This document shows, in pieces, positions 32,296 through 41,390 of a stretch of DNA of 64,000 nt; positions within the stretch are counted from its first letter, which is position 1; the number at the start of each line of letters is the position of its first letter. The notes beneath the pieces are model-generated. The model was not told the origin of the DNA. It saw only the letters and a program-made list of their open reading frames with translations, and searched no databases. The stretch covers positions 62,001 to 126,000 of the forward strand of contig JAVBWO010000022.1 in the NCBI GenBank assembly GCA_036677375.1, written 5' to 3'. Source of the stretch: JAVBWO01 sp036677375 (GTDB taxonomy: Bacteria; Bacillota; Dehalobacteriia; UBA4068; UBA4997). The position numbers and the translations under genes are program-made.

Positions 32296-34250
32296 TGGCA
32301 ATTGTCAAAATGAAACGCTTGCGCCTCATCGCTCCCTCTAAGGTGAAACGCAAACTGTTGCGGGATCTGACCCGCTATGGTTGCGTGGAGATCGAAAGCG
32401 GCGAGAAGCTGCTTTCCGACTCTCATTGGGCGGAGCTATTGCGGCGTGTCGAAGAGGAACCGCGAGGGGTTGCCTCCAAGCTTTCTGAAATTACCACCTC
32501 TCTGACGATCCTTAGCCGGTATACCCATGAAAAAGCGCCCTTTTTGGCGCCGAGACGCAGGATTTCAGAAAGTGACCTTTACAGCGAGGAAAAAATACGG
32601 CAAGCACTTGCCGTTGCTGAACAAATCAATGGTTTTGCCAAAGAGATCGCTGCTCTTCATAGCGAGGAGGGACGGCTTTCCGCCAAGAAGCTTTCGCTTG
32701 CTCCTTGGGCGGCTTTGGATGTGCCCTTGGATTTTCATACCGGAAGTACCTTTTCTTTTCTTATGGGAGTATGCCCTGCAACAGTGTCCTTTGAAGAGCT
32801 GCAAGGCAGCTTGGCGGAGATCCAAGAGTGTCAATTAAGTCTCATCGGTTCCGATCGGGAACAGCATTATGTGACACTTTTATGCCATGCTTCCCAAGAA
32901 GAGAAAGTGCTGGAAATAATTAAGACCAAAGGTTTTTCCAGAGTGATCTTCAAGGATGTGCAAGGCACTGCGGCGGAAAACATAAAGACGATTGAAACCC
33001 GCATTGATGCGCTGGACAAAGAGCGGGAAGCTTTGATCCAATCCATCGTCGCGCTGAAGGATGCCAAGACTTCTTTAGAAGAGACTTTAGACGCATTGTC
33101 TCTGGAAAATACCAGGGAGAATCTGATCGGAGCTTTGACGGAAACCCAAAAAACTACCTATATTGAGGGATGGGCGCCAAAGGATGCGGAAAAGATTGTT
33201 ACAAAGGTGTTGGAGCAAAACGGCTGCGCCTATGAATTTGACGAGCCGGGCGAGGAAGAAGCACCGCCGGTTTCTACCAAAAACAATCGTTTTGTAGAGC
33301 CATTTGGTATGATTACAGAATTGTATGCTTTGCCTACTTATAAAAGCGGCTTAGACCCTAACCCTTTTATGGCACCCTTTTTCTTTACCTTTTTTGGATT
33401 GATGCTGGGGGATTTCTTTTACGGGTTGATTCTTTTCCTCCTCGGTTTTATTGCTTTGAAGAAGGCCCGTCCGGTGGGCGGCATGAAAAATATGATGAAG
33501 ATCGCCATGTTCTGCGGCATCTCCACCATGATCTGGGGAATTCTCTTCGGCAGTTATTTTGGCAATATGATCCCAACCGTTTCCCAGATGATCACCGGAA
33601 CCGCCTATACGCCGAAGCCCCTCTTATTTGATCCCTTGGCAGACCCCATGACGCTTTTTATGATCGCACTGGCTTTCGGCTTTATCCAGATCTTCGTGGG
33701 GATGGGCTTAAACGGCTATATGCTGATTCGGGACGGACACCTTTTTGACGCCATCTGTGATGTGGGCTTCTGGTATTTGATTTTAGGCGGCGCCGTTCTG
33801 ACTTTATTGGTTTCCCGGCAAGCGGGATTGATTTGCATGGCGGTTGGCGCCATAGGCGTGATTTGCACCGGCGGCCGGAGCAAAAAAGGTTTCGTAAGCA
33901 AGATCTTCGGCGGTTTAGGTTCCCTTTACGGGGTTACAAGTTATTTGGCAGATATTTTGTCTTATTCCCGTTTGTTGGCCTTAAGTCTTGCAACCGCCGT
34001 AATTGCCCAGGTCATGAACACCATGGGTGCTTTAGGCGGCAACAGTTGGATCGGCTGGATCCTATTTTTAGTCGTTTTCCTGATCGGGCATGCTTTCAAC
34101 ATTGCTATTAACCTTTTAGGGACTTTTGTCCATACCAGCCGTCTGCAGTATATCGAGTTCTTCGGCAAATTCTACCAGCCGGGGGGCAGGCCTTTTAACC
34201 CCCTCTACTACAAAACAAAATATGTTGAAGTGATTAAGGAGGAAAATTGA
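32295..34250 (+). CDS. ntpI: V-type ATPase subunit I (membrane stator, a-subunit)
   Basis: A 651-residue subunit forming the ion half-channels next to the c-ring. The N-terminal ~330 residues are cytoplasmic and partly coiled-coil (KTIETRIDALDKEREALIQS). The C-terminal half has about seven or eight transmembrane segments starting at NPFMAPFFFTFFGLMLGDFF. The conserved ADILSYSRLLALSLATAVIA carries the essential arginine, and NIAINLLGTFVHTSRLQYIE closes the family pattern. It overlaps ntpF by one base and is followed at once by subunit K. Full normal length. Confidence 0.95.
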   Translation: MAIVKMKRLRLIAPSKVKRKLLRDLTRYGCVEIESGEKLLSDSHWAELLRRVEEEPRGVASKLSEITTSLTILSRYTHEKAPFLAPRRRISESDLYSEEKIRQALAVAEQINGFAKEIAALHSEEGRLSAKKLSLAPWAALDVPLDFHTGSTFSFLMGVCPATVSFEELQGSLAEIQECQLSLIGSDREQHYVTLLCHASQEEKVLEIIKTKGFSRVIFKDVQGTAAENIKTIETRIDALDKEREALIQSIVALKDAKTSLEETLDALSLENTRENLIGALTETQKTTYIEGWAPKDAEKIVTKVLEQNGCAYEFDEPGEEEAPPVSTKNNRFVEPFGMITELYALPTYKSGLDPNPFMAPFFFTFFGLMLGDFFYGLILFLLGFIALKKARPVGGMKNMMKIAMFCGISTMIWGILFGSYFGNMIPTVSQMITGTAYTPKPLLFDPLADPMTLFMIALAFGFIQIFVGMGLNGYMLIRDGHLFDAICDVGFWYLILGGAVLTLLVSRQAGLICMAVGAIGVICTGGRSKKGFVSKIFGGLGSLYGVTSYLADILSYSRLLALSLATAVIAQVMNTMGALGGNSWIGWILFLVVFLIGHAFNIAINLLGTFVHTSRLQYIEFFGKFYQPGGRPFNPLYYKTKYVEVIKEEN

Positions 34251-34251
34251 T

Positions 34252-34743
34252 ATGGAATGGATTAATATGCTGTTTAACGGAACGAGTCTTGCAATTTTGG
34301 GTGCAGCGCTTGCCATTGGTATGGGTTGCGCCGGTTCTGCCAAAGGTGTAGGGATCGCAGGGGAAGCAGCCGCCGGTGTTTTGACGGAAGATCCCGGCAA
34401 ATTTGGTCAAACTTTGCTTTTACAGGCATTACCCGGTACCCAAGGGATTTATGGCATGATCATTGCTTTTCTTATTATGATTAAGATCGGACTGATTGGT
34501 GGAAATCCTATCCAATTGACAACCCCGCAAGGGTTTGCTTTCCTTTTTGCCGCTCTGCCCATTGCCATTGCCGGTTATGTCTCCGGTATTGCCCAAGGCC
34601 GTGCTTCCGCCGCTTCTATCGGTATCATTGCCAAACGTCCGGAAGAACTTGGGAAAGCCATGATGTATCCCGCTATTGTTGAAACTTACGCAGTTTTAGC
34701 TTTATTGATTTCCTTCTTGATGTGGCTTGGGATTCCCGTATAA
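34252..34743 (+). CDS. ntpK: V-type ATPase subunit K (duplicated c-subunit) with Na+-binding residues
   Basis: A 163-residue rotor-ring proteolipid with four transmembrane helices, an internal duplication of the two-helix c-subunit. The ion-binding glutamate is E144 in AIVETYAVLA, in helix 4. The other residues that bind sodium in the E. hirae protein (L61, T64, Q65, Q110, E139) all have counterparts: L60, T63 and Q64 in QALPGTQGIYG, Q115 in GIAQGRAS, and E144. This suggests sodium pumping, by analogy. The gene starts one base after the ntpI stop region, with GGAGG in the ntpI tail. Confidence 0.95.
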   Translation: MEWINMLFNGTSLAILGAALAIGMGCAGSAKGVGIAGEAAAGVLTEDPGKFGQTLLLQALPGTQGIYGMIIAFLIMIKIGLIGGNPIQLTTPQGFAFLFAALPIAIAGYVSGIAQGRASAASIGIIAKRPEELGKAMMYPAIVETYAVLALLISFLMWLGIPV

Positions 34744-34752
34744 GGAGCGTTT

Positions 34753-35343
34753 ATGATGAATGGCATTGATAAAATCACCGACCAGATCACTTCCGATGCG
34801 CAAAATGAGGCAAATGCCATTTTAGCGCAGGCAAAAGAGTCGGAGCAGCGTATTCTGGCCGATTATCATGATCTGGCAGATAAAACGGCTTCTCAAATGC
34901 TGGAAGCTGCGCAAAAACGGGCGGTAGAGCGGGAAGCCCGTATGCGGTCCGTGGCGGAGCTGGAAGGAAGGAAAAAGATCCTAGGCGTTAAACAAGAGCT
35001 GATCGACCAGACCTTTGATAAAGCGTTAGCTGCCCTTTTGGCATTACCGGAAGCGGAATATGAAAAGCTCCTTGGCGATTTGGTGGCAAAAGCCTCTGAA
35101 ACAGGCAAAGAAGAGCTGATTTTTTCCCGCAAAGACCGGGAAAAATATGGTGCTGCCGTTGTCGCCGCCGTCAACAAAGAATTGGATGGCACGGAGCTGA
35201 CCTTGTCCCAGGAGACCCGCGAGATTGAAGGCGGTGTTATTTTGAAAAACGGTCAAATTGAGATCAACTGCGCTCTGGAAACCCAGGTGCGTATGTTAAA
35301 AGACCAGCTGGCGCTGGAAATAGCCCAGGTGCTTTTTGCATAA
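34753..35343 (+). CDS. ntpE: V-type ATPase subunit E
   Basis: A 196-residue peripheral stalk subunit. The N-terminal half is a long helix (DAQNEANAILAQAKESEQRI). The C-terminal half is the mixed alpha/beta cap domain, with the conserved EIEGGVILKNGQIEINCALE followed by TQVRMLKDQL. Together with ntpF it makes the stator that resists rotation. AAGGAG lies before the tandem ATG ATG; the first (34753) was taken. Gap to ntpK is 9 bases. Confidence 0.92.
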   Translation: MMNGIDKITDQITSDAQNEANAILAQAKESEQRILADYHDLADKTASQMLEAAQKRAVEREARMRSVAELEGRKKILGVKQELIDQTFDKALAALLALPEAEYEKLLGDLVAKASETGKEELIFSRKDREKYGAAVVAAVNKELDGTELTLSQETREIEGGVILKNGQIEINCALETQVRMLKDQLALEIAQVLFA

Positions 35344-35367
35344 TTCACCAAAAAAGGAGTGCGGGCA

Positions 35368-36369
35368 ATGAAAAAAGCCATTAAGGATACGGATTACCTC
35401 TATGCCAGCGCCCGCTTGCGTTCCTTGGAACGGGGGCTCTTGAGTCGAGAGCGTATGGAGCGTATGTGTGACGCCAAATCTATCGAAGACGCCGCCAAAG
35501 TCCTGTCCGAGTGCAATTACGGTGATTTTTCTCCGAGTAGTCTGGCCGATGTGGAATCAGTACTGGCCCGGGAGAGAAACGCTTCTTTCGAACTAGTCGG
35601 TTCGATGGCGCCGGACAAAAAATTGGTGGACGTTTTCAGAGTCAAGTATGATTACCATAATTTAAAGACCATTCTAAAAGGAGAACAGGCAGGGGAAGCG
35701 TATTCATTTCTCTTGATTCCCTGCGGCACCGTGCCGGTGAGCCTTCTTACCGAGATGATGCGGGAAGTATCCTATGGGGGAATGTCCAAGGTCATGCACC
35801 GGGCTGTGGAAGAAGCCAAGGATGTGTTGGGACGCACCAGCGATCCTCAGTTATCCGATTTTATTTTAGACCGGGCCTGCTATGAAGAAATGCTTTCTTT
35901 GGCTACCGCTACCGGGAGCCAGTTCCTTTCCGGTTATGTAAAGCTCTTGGTTGACGCGGTGAACCTGCGTTCCGCCATTCGGATCAAACGGATGGGAAAA
36001 AGTTTTGATTTTCTGCGTTCTTGCCTGATCCCGGGGGGTAACGTTGACATTGCGCGTCTGTCGGTTGATCTGACCCCGGATTTAGTGGAATCCATTTATC
36101 ATTCGGGTCCTTTGGCCGTCGCTGCTGTTGCGGGAGCCGCCGCTTTGCGGGGAGAGGCAAGCCTTGCCAATGTAGATCTCAAGTGTGACGATGCCGTGAC
36201 CGCCTATCTGAAAGGAGCGAAATACGTTGCTTTTGGAGAGCAGTCCCTGGTGGCTTACCTGGCCGCTAAAGAGAGTGAATTCACCGCCGTGCGGACCATT
36301 ATGGCAGGACGTTTCGCCGGTTTGGCTCCTGAGATGATCAGAGAAAGGTTGAGGGAAGCCTATGTTTAA
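35368..36369 (+). CDS. ntpC: V-type ATPase subunit C (d-subunit, rotor cap)
   Basis: A 333-residue soluble subunit that sits on the K ring and couples it to the central shaft. Family features are the N-terminal YLYASARLRSLERGLLS, LVDVFRVKYDYHNLKTILKG and VNLRSAIRIKRMGKSFDFL; the protein is almost all helical. The ATG at 35368 follows AAAGGAG by eight bases; an in-frame GTG at 35359 lies closer to that site and is not preferred. It overlaps the next gene by 8 bases. Confidence 0.92.
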   Translation: MKKAIKDTDYLYASARLRSLERGLLSRERMERMCDAKSIEDAAKVLSECNYGDFSPSSLADVESVLARERNASFELVGSMAPDKKLVDVFRVKYDYHNLKTILKGEQAGEAYSFLLIPCGTVPVSLLTEMMREVSYGGMSKVMHRAVEEAKDVLGRTSDPQLSDFILDRACYEEMLSLATATGSQFLSGYVKLLVDAVNLRSAIRIKRMGKSFDFLRSCLIPGGNVDIARLSVDLTPDLVESIYHSGPLAVAAVAGAAALRGEASLANVDLKCDDAVTAYLKGAKYVAFGEQSLVAYLAAKESEFTAVRTIMAGRFAGLAPEMIRERLREAYV

Positions 36370-36679
36370 GATAGCTGTCATCGGAGACCGCGAAAGTGTT
36401 TTGGGCTTTAAGGCCTTGGGCCTTGAGGTGTATTTCGCAGGAGACGCGCAGGAAGCAAAATCGGTATTGCACCGCTTGGCCAAGGAAGAATATGCCGTGA
36501 TCTATCTGACGGAGCAATTGGCCGCGGACATGAAAAGTGATATCGACCGTTATAAAGATGATGTTACGCCCGCAGTGATTCTCTTTCCGGGAAAATCCGG
36601 CAGTCTGGGTCTGGGCATGGCGGGTGTTCACCAATCCGTGGAACGCGCCGTAGGCGCCGATATCCTGGGAGCGGATTGA
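36362..36679 (+). CDS. ntpG: V-type ATPase subunit F (central shaft)
   Basis: A 105-residue Rossmann-like subunit that associates with subunit D in the rotating shaft. Typical segments are FKIAVIGDRESVLGFKALGL and EEYAVIYLTEQLAADMKSDI, ending with VERAVGADILGAD. The length is normal. The start overlaps the ntpC end by 8 bases, indicating coupled translation. It is followed by the only long gap in the operon. Confidence 0.92.
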   Translation: MFKIAVIGDRESVLGFKALGLEVYFAGDAQEAKSVLHRLAKEEYAVIYLTEQLAADMKSDIDRYKDDVTPAVILFPGKSGSLGLGMAGVHQSVERAVGADILGAD

Positions 36680-36913
36680 TCGAATACCCGGCGTTTTGAA
36701 GTGTGTTCCTTTAAAACGTTTCCATAATATTGGTTGATTTATTGTTAAAAATACAGGCTTTTACTTTCTTTTATGATCTTACTGCGGGTTTTGCGGAGAT
36801 GGTTTAGAAAAGGAAGCGCTTCGCCGAAGCGGGGATAAAAGCTTGGCTTTAAAATACGGAACTCCTGCCTTGCCCGGCAGTGTTCCTTGAGGAAGGAAGG
36901 TCGGTTAACGAAT
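36680..36913 (+). other. 234-base gap inside the V-ATPase operon with hairpin
   Basis: All other junctions in the operon overlap or are under 30 bases. The gap contains a 10-bp hairpin CGTTTTGAAG/CTTTAAAACG (about 36692-36718, one G-T pair) and a second dyad CGCTTCG/CGAAGCG near 36820-36834. Neither has a T-run, so an mRNA processing or stability site before the catalytic genes is more likely than a terminator. Confidence 0.5.
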
Positions 36914-38686
36914 ATGAATACAGGCAGAATTGTCAAAGTCTCCGGACCGCTTATCGTAGCCGAAGGTTTGAGCCATGCCAATATGTTTGACGTTGTCCGG
37001 GTCGGAAAAGACCGTCTGATCGGCGAGATCATCGAGATGAGGGGCTCTAATGCTTCCATCCAGGTCTATGAAGAAACTGCCGGCATCGGCCCCGGGGACG
37101 TGGTGGAAACCACCGGCGCACCTCTTTCGGTAGAATTGGGCCCTGGTCTTATCGAAACCATTTATGACGGCATCCAGCGTCCTTTGGAGGAGATCCGCGC
37201 CATTTGCGGCAATGTCATCAAACGTGGTATTGACGTGCCATCCATTTCCCGGGACAAAAAATGGGAATTTAAACCCTTGGCGGCCGTAGGTGATAAAGTA
37301 GCTGCCGGGGATTTTCTGGGTTCCGTGGCAGAGACTGTCAGCGTTTTACACAAGATCATGGTTCCCTATGGCCTTGCCGGAACCGTTACGGAGATCAAGG
37401 AAGGTTCTTTTTTGGTTACCGACGTCATTGCCAAACTTAAAAAAGACGATGGTGAGGAAGTAGAACTCACCATGATGCAAAAATGGCCGGTACGGAAAGC
37501 TCGTCCTTATAAAGAAAAATTACCTCCGGATATCCCCATGCAGACGGGACAGCGGGTCATCGATACCATGTTCCCCATTGCCAAAGGCGGTACCGCCGCG
37601 GTTCCCGGGCCCTTTGGTTCCGGTAAAACGGTAGTTCAGCACCAGTTGGCCAAATGGTCGGACGTGGATATCGTGATCTATGTCGGTTGCGGCGAGCGCG
37701 GCAACGAGATGACCGACGTTCTCCGGGAATTTCCTGAATTGAAAGACCCGAGAAGCGGCGAGAGTCTGATGAAACGGACGGTGTTGATTGCCAATACCTC
37801 CGACATGCCCGTTGCGGCCCGGGAAGCTTCCGTTTATACCGGTATCACTATCGCGGAATATTTCCGTGATATGGGCTATGCCGTAGCCGTTATTGCAGAT
37901 TCCACCTCCCGCTGGGCGGAAGCCCTCCGCGAGATGTCCGGACGTCTGGAGGAAATGCCCGGTGAAGAAGGTTATCCTGCTTACCTTGCTTCCCGTATGG
38001 CGCAGTTCTACGAACGTGCCGGCCGGGTGAAATGCATTGCTTCGGAAGACCGGGAAGCATCCCTTACCGCCATTGGCGCCGTTTCCCCTCCCGGGGGTGA
38101 CATTTCCGAGCCGGTTTCCCAGGCAACCTTACGTATCGTAAAAGTGTTCTGGGGCTTGGACAGCTCTTTGGCCTATGCCCGTCACTTCCCCGCCATCAAC
38201 TGGCTGCAAAGCTATTCTTTATATCTTGACCGCTTGTCCAGCTGGCTGGATGAGAATGTTAACCAGGAATTCAAACATCAGCGGGCGCAGGCTATGAGCC
38301 TCCTGCAGCAGGAGAATGAATTACAGGAAATCGTACGGTTGGTCGGTGTGGACGCCTTATCTCCCGGTGACCGCCTGATTTTGGAAGTCACCAGAATGAT
38401 CCGGGAAGACTTCCTGCAACAGAACGCATTTGTGGATACTGACTCTTATACCTCTTTTGACAAGCAATTCAAGCTTCTACGGCTGATTCTCTCGTATTTT
38501 GAACGTGCTAAAAAAACCTTGGAAGCTGGGGGAGACATGAGCGCCATCTTCAATATCCCCGCCCTTGCTAAAATGGGCCGTGCCAAACACGCGCTGCCTG
38601 AAGAATACGATAGCCATTACCGCAGCATAGAAGCGGAAATGATTGCCGACTTAGAAAAAGTCGTTGCTGCCGGAGGTGAGGAATAA
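36914..38686 (+). CDS. ntpA: V-type ATPase catalytic subunit A
   Basis: A 590-residue catalytic ATPase subunit. Walker A is GPFGSGKTVVQHQL, followed by VGCGERGNEMTDVLREFPEL, and the Walker B region is AVIADSTSRWAEALREMSGR. The long non-homologous insert typical of A subunits (WPVRKARPYKEKLPPDIPMQ preceded by the ~90-residue bulge) is present. The ATG at 36914 begins the conserved MNTGRIVKVSGPLIVAEG; a TTG at 36887 in frame would add nine residues. Its last base overlaps the first base of ntpB. Confidence 0.97.
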   Translation: MNTGRIVKVSGPLIVAEGLSHANMFDVVRVGKDRLIGEIIEMRGSNASIQVYEETAGIGPGDVVETTGAPLSVELGPGLIETIYDGIQRPLEEIRAICGNVIKRGIDVPSISRDKKWEFKPLAAVGDKVAAGDFLGSVAETVSVLHKIMVPYGLAGTVTEIKEGSFLVTDVIAKLKKDDGEEVELTMMQKWPVRKARPYKEKLPPDIPMQTGQRVIDTMFPIAKGGTAAVPGPFGSGKTVVQHQLAKWSDVDIVIYVGCGERGNEMTDVLREFPELKDPRSGESLMKRTVLIANTSDMPVAAREASVYTGITIAEYFRDMGYAVAVIADSTSRWAEALREMSGRLEEMPGEEGYPAYLASRMAQFYERAGRVKCIASEDREASLTAIGAVSPPGGDISEPVSQATLRIVKVFWGLDSSLAYARHFPAINWLQSYSLYLDRLSSWLDENVNQEFKHQRAQAMSLLQQENELQEIVRLVGVDALSPGDRLILEVTRMIREDFLQQNAFVDTDSYTSFDKQFKLLRLILSYFERAKKTLEAGGDMSAIFNIPALAKMGRAKHALPEEYDSHYRSIEAEMIADLEKVVAAGGEE

Positions 38687-40062
38687 TGATCAAAGAATAT
38701 CGTACCATCCAGGAGGTTGCCGGCCCTCTGATGCTCATTCAGGGCGTGGAAGGAGTCACTTACAACGAACTGGGCGAGATCGAACTGCAAAACGGTGAAA
38801 TGCGCCGCTGCCGGGTTCTGGAGATCAACGGCTCCAACGCTTTGGTACAGCTGTTTGAAAGTTCCGCCGGGATCAACCTATCCCAATCTAAGGTACGCTT
38901 TTTAGGTCATGGCATTGAACTGGCAGTGTCCGGCGATATGCTGGGACGTGTTTTCGACGGCATGGGCCATCCCATGGACGACGGGCCGGAGGTTTTGGCG
39001 GAAGCCCATATGGACATCAACGGTCTGCCGATGAACCCTGCCGCCCGGGACTATCCCTCCGAGTTTATTCAAACAGGGATCTCCGCCATTGATGGATTGA
39101 ATACTTTGGTTCGGGGACAGAAGCTGCCGATCTTTTCCGGTTCCGGTCTGCCTCACCCGGAACTGGCCGCGCAGATTGCCCGTCAGGCTAAAGTTTTAGG
39201 GACCGATTCCAAATTCGCCGTTGTATTCGCCGCGGTAGGGATCACCTTCGAAGAAGCGGACTTCTTCATCTCGGACTTTAAACGTACCGGCGCCATCGAC
39301 CGTGCCGTTCTGTTTATGAATCTGGCTAATGACCCTGCTATCGAACGTATTGCCACACCCCGTATGGCGCTGACTGCTGCGGAATACCTGGCCTTCCAGA
39401 AGGGGATGCAGGTTTTGGTCATTCTCACCGACATTACCAACTATGCCGAGGCGCTCCGTGAGGTTTCCGCCGCCCGTAAAGAAGTTCCCGGGCGTCGCGG
39501 TTATCCGGGTTACCTTTATACTGACCTGGCTACTATGTACGAACGGGCCGGCCGTCTCTTGGGCAATGAGGGTTCCATCACCATGATCCCCATTTTATCT
39601 ATGCCGGAAGATGACAAGACCCACCCTATTCCCGACTTGACCGGCTACATCACCGAAGGGCAGATCATCCTGTCCCGGGAATTGTACCGTAAAGGCTTAA
39701 AGCCTCCTATCGACGTTTTGCCTTCTTTGTCCCGTCTGAAGGACAAAGGGATCGGGCGTGGCAAGACCAGGGAAGATCATGCCGACACCTTAAATCAGCT
39801 CTTTGCAGCCTATGCCCGCGGCAAAGACGCCAAGGAATTGATGACCATTTTAGGGGAAGCCGCTTTGACCGATATCGATAAGTTATATGCCAAATTTGCC
39901 GATTCTTTTGAGCGGGAATATGTTTCGCAAGGCTATGACACCGACCGCACCATTGAGGAAACGCTGAATCTGGGCTGGAAGCTCTTATCTATCCTGCCCC
40001 AGAGCGAAATGAAGCGGATTCGGCCGGAATATCTTGAAAAATACTGGCCTGAAAAGGCGTAA
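38686..40062 (+). CDS. ntpB: V-type ATPase regulatory subunit B
   Basis: A 458-residue non-catalytic nucleotide-binding subunit that alternates with A in the hexamer. It begins MIKEYRTIQEVAGPLMLIQG. It has the degenerate P-loop region KLPIFSGSGLPHPELAAQIA instead of a true Walker A, and carries VLTDMTNYAEALREVSAARK-like text (ILTDITNYAEALREVS) and RRGYPGYLYTDLATMYERAG. Length and order are normal. A GGAGG inside the end of ntpA serves as its ribosome binding site. Confidence 0.97.
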   Translation: MIKEYRTIQEVAGPLMLIQGVEGVTYNELGEIELQNGEMRRCRVLEINGSNALVQLFESSAGINLSQSKVRFLGHGIELAVSGDMLGRVFDGMGHPMDDGPEVLAEAHMDINGLPMNPAARDYPSEFIQTGISAIDGLNTLVRGQKLPIFSGSGLPHPELAAQIARQAKVLGTDSKFAVVFAAVGITFEEADFFISDFKRTGAIDRAVLFMNLANDPAIERIATPRMALTAAEYLAFQKGMQVLVILTDITNYAEALREVSAARKEVPGRRGYPGYLYTDLATMYERAGRLLGNEGSITMIPILSMPEDDKTHPIPDLTGYITEGQIILSRELYRKGLKPPIDVLPSLSRLKDKGIGRGKTREDHADTLNQLFAAYARGKDAKELMTILGEAALTDIDKLYAKFADSFEREYVSQGYDTDRTIEETLNLGWKLLSILPQSEMKRIRPEYLEKYWPEKA

Positions 40063-40074
40063 GGGGGGGATCTT

Positions 40075-40728
40075 ATGGCCCGTCTTGCGGTAAACCCCAC
40101 CCGGATGGAACTGACACGGCTGAAAAAGCGGCTGAAGACCGCTACCCGCGGTCACAAGCTCCTCAAGGACAAGCGGGATGAACTGATGAAACAATTTCTG
40201 GACATCGTCCGGGAGAACCGTGATCTGCGGAAGAAAGTGGAGGAGGCGCTGAACCGCGCTCATAAGAGCTTTACAGTGGCCTCCGCCGTCATGTCGCCGG
40301 AGGTTCTGGAGGAAGCTCTGCTATATCCTAAGCAAAGTGTATCGGTGAACATGGGATTCAAAAACATAATGTCCGTCAACGTACCCCGATATGAATTCAT
40401 TACCAAAAGTGATGATCCCTCCGAGATCTATCCTTACGGTTTCGCCGCTACTTCCGGGGAACTGGACGACGCCCTTTCGGCGTTATCGGGAACCTTGATG
40501 GATATGTTGCGGCTGGCGGAGATCGAAAAATCTGCGCAATTACTGGCGCAGGAGATCGAAAAAACCCGTCGCCGGGTCAATGCGTTGGAATATGTCATGA
40601 TTCCCCAGCTACAGGAGACCATTAAGTATATTACCATGAAGCTGGATGAAAATGAGCGTGGGAACCTGACCCGACTGATGAAGGTCAAGGATATGATTTT
40701 AAAGGAAGCTCATCAATACCAGCAATAA
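40075..40728 (+). CDS. ntpD: V-type ATPase subunit D (central shaft)
   Basis: A 217-residue shaft subunit made of two long antiparallel helices. The N-terminal LAVNPTRMELTRLKKRLKTA followed by GHKLLKDKRDELMKQF and the C-terminal RRVNALEYVMIPQLQETIKY are the family signatures. AAGGGGGG lies six or so bases before the ATG. It is the last gene of the operon; the ntpH and ntpJ genes of E. hirae have no counterpart here, and a terminator follows. Confidence 0.96.
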   Translation: MARLAVNPTRMELTRLKKRLKTATRGHKLLKDKRDELMKQFLDIVRENRDLRKKVEEALNRAHKSFTVASAVMSPEVLEEALLYPKQSVSVNMGFKNIMSVNVPRYEFITKSDDPSEIYPYGFAATSGELDDALSALSGTLMDMLRLAEIEKSAQLLAQEIEKTRRRVNALEYVMIPQLQETIKYITMKLDENERGNLTRLMKVKDMILKEAHQYQQ

Positions 40729-40736
40729 AAAATGAG

Positions 40737-40770
40737 AAAAGCCGCGAGGGAAAAGCTTCGCGGCTTTTTT
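40737..40770 (+). terminator. Intrinsic terminator of the V-ATPase operon
   Basis: AAAAGCCGCGA (40737-40747) pairs with TCGCGGCTTTT (40758-40768); the loop is 10 bases and a T6 run follows. Confidence 0.9.
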
Positions 40771-40782
40771 GTGTCTTAAGAC

Positions 40783-40809
40783 GGTTTCGCATACCGGATA
40801 TGCGAAACC
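40783..40809. repeat. Perfect 11-bp palindromic hairpin
   Basis: GGTTTCGCATA (40783-40793), loop CCGGA, TATGCGAAACC (40799-40809). It lacks a T-run on either strand, so it is not a terminator. Confidence 0.7.
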
Positions 40810-40863
40810 AAAAACCAACCACGATAAATGCAATGGTAAAACGAAAGTAGTAATTATGGGAAC

Positions 40864-40917
40864 CACCATAGTGCCTGCTTTTATTGACTAAAGCACTAAT
40901 GTGCTGTTCTATGGTAA
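40864..40917. repeat. Nested inverted repeat
   Basis: Outer arms ACCATAG and CTATGGT enclose an inner hairpin AGCAC/GTGCT. The remaining bases of 40810-41390 hold no supported gene; a short tandem CCGTACTTA doublet lies near 41275-41293. Confidence 0.5.
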
Positions 40918-41390
40918 TAGACAGGAATAAAAAGCTACTATTGGAAGAGATATAATAATCTGGAACCAAGTTAAGAGTCAAAGGTTTTGTATCATGTTTG
41001 TTTTTTGAAATAATGTACAATGCGGGTGGAAGCAAATGATGATATGAAAATCACCTTTCCGATAGAAGGCAATTGTCCAGGCTGACATGGGAAGGAAGAG
41101 AGTGGTCATGATGGTCTGTGGACAGGTAAAATCAATGTTTTGGAGGAATAGAATGGACAGTAAGAAAAATTTGCTGCTTTTAAAGTCTACGTAAAATACC
41201 AGATGGTAAGATAAGAAGAGAAATTCAAAAAAGCGGTTAACAGGTATATGATAAGATTCAGGCATATCGTCAGGCCGTACTTACCGTACTTAAGTGATTG
41301 ACCTGTCACATAGAAGCTTGTCATAGATTGTCAAAGTGGGGCTTGTATGACGGAAAGGCCATCGTGTATAATACAGGGGAGGTGATGGAA

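Noticed and set aside
40685..41265. Two minus-strand ORFs (116 and 95 aa) after the V-ATPase operon
   Set aside because: The first crosses the operon terminator and the palindrome at 40783; neither has a ribosome binding site or family match.
41343..41372. TTGTAT, 18 bases, TATAAT before the SLH surface protein gene
   Set aside because: Good -10 box, but the start of transcription would fall inside the ribosome binding site (41375-41382), leaving almost no leader.
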